A stretch of 6,706 nt of DNA from Lentisphaeria bacterium. GTDB taxonomy: Bacteria; Verrucomicrobiota; Lentisphaeria; JABSQK01; UBA12247. Below, piece by piece: positions 5,392 to 6,706 of this stretch (position 1 is its first letter; each line of letters opens with the position of its first letter). The stretch lies in the NCBI GenBank assembly GCA_003477185.1, contig DMTJ01000055.1, positions 1 to 6,706 on the forward strand, read 5' to 3'. The translations under genes were made by a program, and so were the position numbers. The notes under the pieces were generated by a model. It had not been told where the DNA came from, did no database searches, and worked only from the letters and a program-made list of their open reading frames with translations.

Positions 5392-6603
5392 GTGTTCACA
5401 AAGTTCACACTCATTTTTTTTCTGCTCATCACCCCGTCGCTCTACGCGGACCAGGTGTTGCAGCTGGTCATCGCCCGCTCCGCTACGCTTTTTGGCGAGA
5501 ATAAGGCCCAGGCCTACCTCCCCCGTGCGACCGTCATCTGGACAGAAGTCTGGGCCACCGAACGCGACTGGCTCTCGGTCGTGCTCGACAGCCAGCAATA
5601 CCGCGCCCGCAGCGCCGACTTCCTCAGCATGGCTGACATGAAGCGCCACCATGCGGCAGAGAACGCCAGAGTCGGCAGCCGCCTTGATGCCGCTAGGCAG
5701 GACCTCGTAGGCGCCAGCCAGCAGCTCTGGGATCAGCGAAGCGCCTACGCCCAACTCGAGCAAGCCAGCACCCTCCAGTGGCAGTACACCACCTGGGTGA
5801 CGCCAAGGCCCACTGCCGAGACTCCCCGCCCTGAGCCCATCGCGCAGATGCAGAAGCGCGACATTCTAGCCCTGTTCGAGCTGCGGCGGCTACAGCGAGC
5901 CATGGCCAAAAGGATTGCTGAGCTTGCCGCCACTGTTGCCGCTAGATCCAAAACCGTCGAAAGCCTCGCGGCCGAATTGCTACAGAACCAAGAGCGCTTT
6001 TGCCTGCGTATGCAGCTCTTTGAAGACTTCCTGCAGGAAACTCCGTGGTCCCCTTACGTTGCGAGCGCGAAATCCGGTGCGCCCCTCTTCAACCGGCATA
6101 AAAAAGCTGTGCATCGGCTCAGCTCAGGCGCCCAAGTGGAGGCCCGCATTCTGCTCGGCTCTCCCACCCGGCTGCGCATTCGCCACAAAGGAGAGATCTA
6201 CGACGCCGATAGCCGCCATTTTTATAGCCTCCGCCGCAAGCATATTCAGCGATGGTCCAGAATCCGGACGCTGGCGCGCAGAATCAAACGCCTGGAGGCA
6301 GACATCTACCAGCGCCAAGGACATATCAGCGACCTCGACCAGCTGGCCAACCAAGCCCAGCAGTATGGGGGTACGACGTGGCGCTATGGCTGTTCCGTGC
6401 CGCACCATGCGCCTGCGCCCGGCGCCATCATCATCGCCGACACCAGCCGTCTGCGCCGGATCGCCCGGACTTGGGAGAAAAGCCAACGCGAGATCACGAC
6501 TACCATTGCGAAGTTGCGCCAGCAATTGGAGGACGCACGGGCGGAGTCCGCAGCCGCCCGCGTCCACATGCCACCGGATCCCTGCTCCTTCCCAAAGCAC
6601 TGA
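5392..6603 (+). CDS. Secreted helix-rich protein of unknown function, possible SH3-like segments
   Basis: I do not recognise this 403-residue protein. It starts with GTG, the only start giving the signal peptide: FTKFTLIFFLLITPSLYA with cleavage after Ala19. The next in-frame ATG would begin at residue 80 and lose it. Residues 20-77 are beta-rich (VLQLVIARSATLFGE, then VIWTEVWATERDWLSVV and QQYRARSADFL) and read like a bacterial SH3-type fold. Residues about 85-125, 155-215, 285-325 and 370-395 are long charged helices with heptad-like spacing and many Ala, Gln, Arg and Leu, so coiled coils are likely. A second short beta-rich stretch lies at about 245-280 (VEARILLGSPTRLRIRHKGE). Alternation of SH3-like and coiled-coil parts hints at a periplasmic or envelope scaffold (inference). 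It diverges from the MauE-thioredoxin gene with 46 bp between starts. The Shine-Dalgarno signal is weak (AGG about 13 nt upstream). Confidence 0.78.
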   Translation: MFTKFTLIFFLLITPSLYADQVLQLVIARSATLFGENKAQAYLPRATVIWTEVWATERDWLSVVLDSQQYRARSADFLSMADMKRHHAAENARVGSRLDAARQDLVGASQQLWDQRSAYAQLEQASTLQWQYTTWVTPRPTAETPRPEPIAQMQKRDILALFELRRLQRAMAKRIAELAATVAARSKTVESLAAELLQNQERFCLRMQLFEDFLQETPWSPYVASAKSGAPLFNRHKKAVHRLSSGAQVEARILLGSPTRLRIRHKGEIYDADSRHFYSLRRKHIQRWSRIRTLARRIKRLEADIYQRQGHISDLDQLANQAQQYGGTTWRYGCSVPHHAPAPGAIIIADTSRLRRIARTWEKSQREITTTIAKLRQQLEDARAESAAARVHMPPDPCSFPKH

Positions 6604-6638
6604 TCGCGGAATAAATCCACGAATTGGGTGGCATTAGC

Positions 6639-6663
6639 CAGACGGTCAATTATTGTCCGTCTG
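6639..6663 (+). terminator. Hairpin between the secreted-protein gene and the tRNA, possible terminator
   Basis: CAGACGG (6639-6645) pairs perfectly with CCGTCTG (6657-6663); after a T-T mismatch, CAA and TTG extend the stem around a small TTA loop. The only T-run, TTTTT at 6680-6684, lies 17 nt further on, behind a second weaker hairpin (TCGC 6665-6668 with GCGA 6674-6677). The structure lies 35 bp after the stop codon of the upstream gene. It is therefore an imperfect intrinsic terminator candidate, or a 3'-end-protecting hairpin. Confidence 0.45.
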
Positions 6664-6684
6664 CTCGCGATAAGCGACCTTTTT

Positions 6685-6706
6685 GGGGCATTAGCTCAGT
6701 TGGCTA
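6685..6706 (+). tRNA. 5' end of a tRNA, probably tRNA-Ala, cut by the window edge
   Basis: The last 22 bases are GGGGCATTAGCTCAGTTGGC plus TA: a 7-nt acceptor strand GGGGCAT, T8-A9, the D-stem GCTC and a D-loop AGTTGGCTA. This is the standard bacterial tRNA start. The GGGGCAT acceptor is most often seen in tRNA-Ala, but the anticodon lies outside the window, so the identity is only likely. Confidence 0.8.

Noticed and set aside
5915..6637. 240-codon plus-strand frame overlapping the secreted protein
   Set aside because: It is Ser-, Arg- and Pro-rich with low-complexity composition typical of an off-frame translation. The frame of the gene at 5392 has a signal peptide and coherent helices.

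Overview
The window is a moderately GC-rich bacterial chromosomal segment. Four long genes are legible, together with one gene cut by the left edge, two gene ruins that collide near base 3165, and the first 22 bases of a tRNA at the right edge. The content fits a free-living bacterium of the PVC type, perhaps Verrucomicrobiota, Lentisphaerota or Planctomycetota: a formylglycine sulfatase, a secreted beta-helix lyase-like protein and a PQQ-propeller remnant. This placement is an inference from gene content and is not secure.

Left block (1-2986). A type I sulfatase (minus strand, C-terminal end lost at base 1) and a secreted Pectate_lyase_3-type beta-helix protein (plus strand) diverge from a 123-bp spacer. 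Together they look like a small locus for degrading a sulfated or uronic-acid polysaccharide. The beta-helix protein has a clear signal peptide, whereas the sulfatase has none.

Middle block (2987-3521). There is no intact gene. A plus-strand fragment encodes a signal peptide and the beginning of a PQQ-like beta-propeller protein, already frameshifted. It runs head-on into a minus-strand fragment that encodes the N-terminal ~115 residues of a PaaK/CapK-type adenylate-forming ligase, itself interrupted by an in-frame TAG. Both genes lack their C-terminal parts, as expected from one deletion that fused two convergent genes.

Right block (3522-6706). A minus-strand operon runs from a membrane redox fusion (MauE/DoxX-like helices with a CGCFG motif plus a thioredoxin-like CxxC domain) to an STM4013/SEN3800-family alkaline-phosphatase-fold hydrolase, then to the ruined ligase, whose frame begins right after the hydrolase stop codon. 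Divergent from this operon, 46 bp away, is a secreted, helix-rich protein of unknown function starting with GTG. It is followed by a hairpin, a T-tract and the 5' end of a tRNA, probably tRNA-Ala. The most unusual points are the STM4013-family protein without its usual radical-SAM partners but beside a MauE-thioredoxin fusion, and the double-truncation scar.
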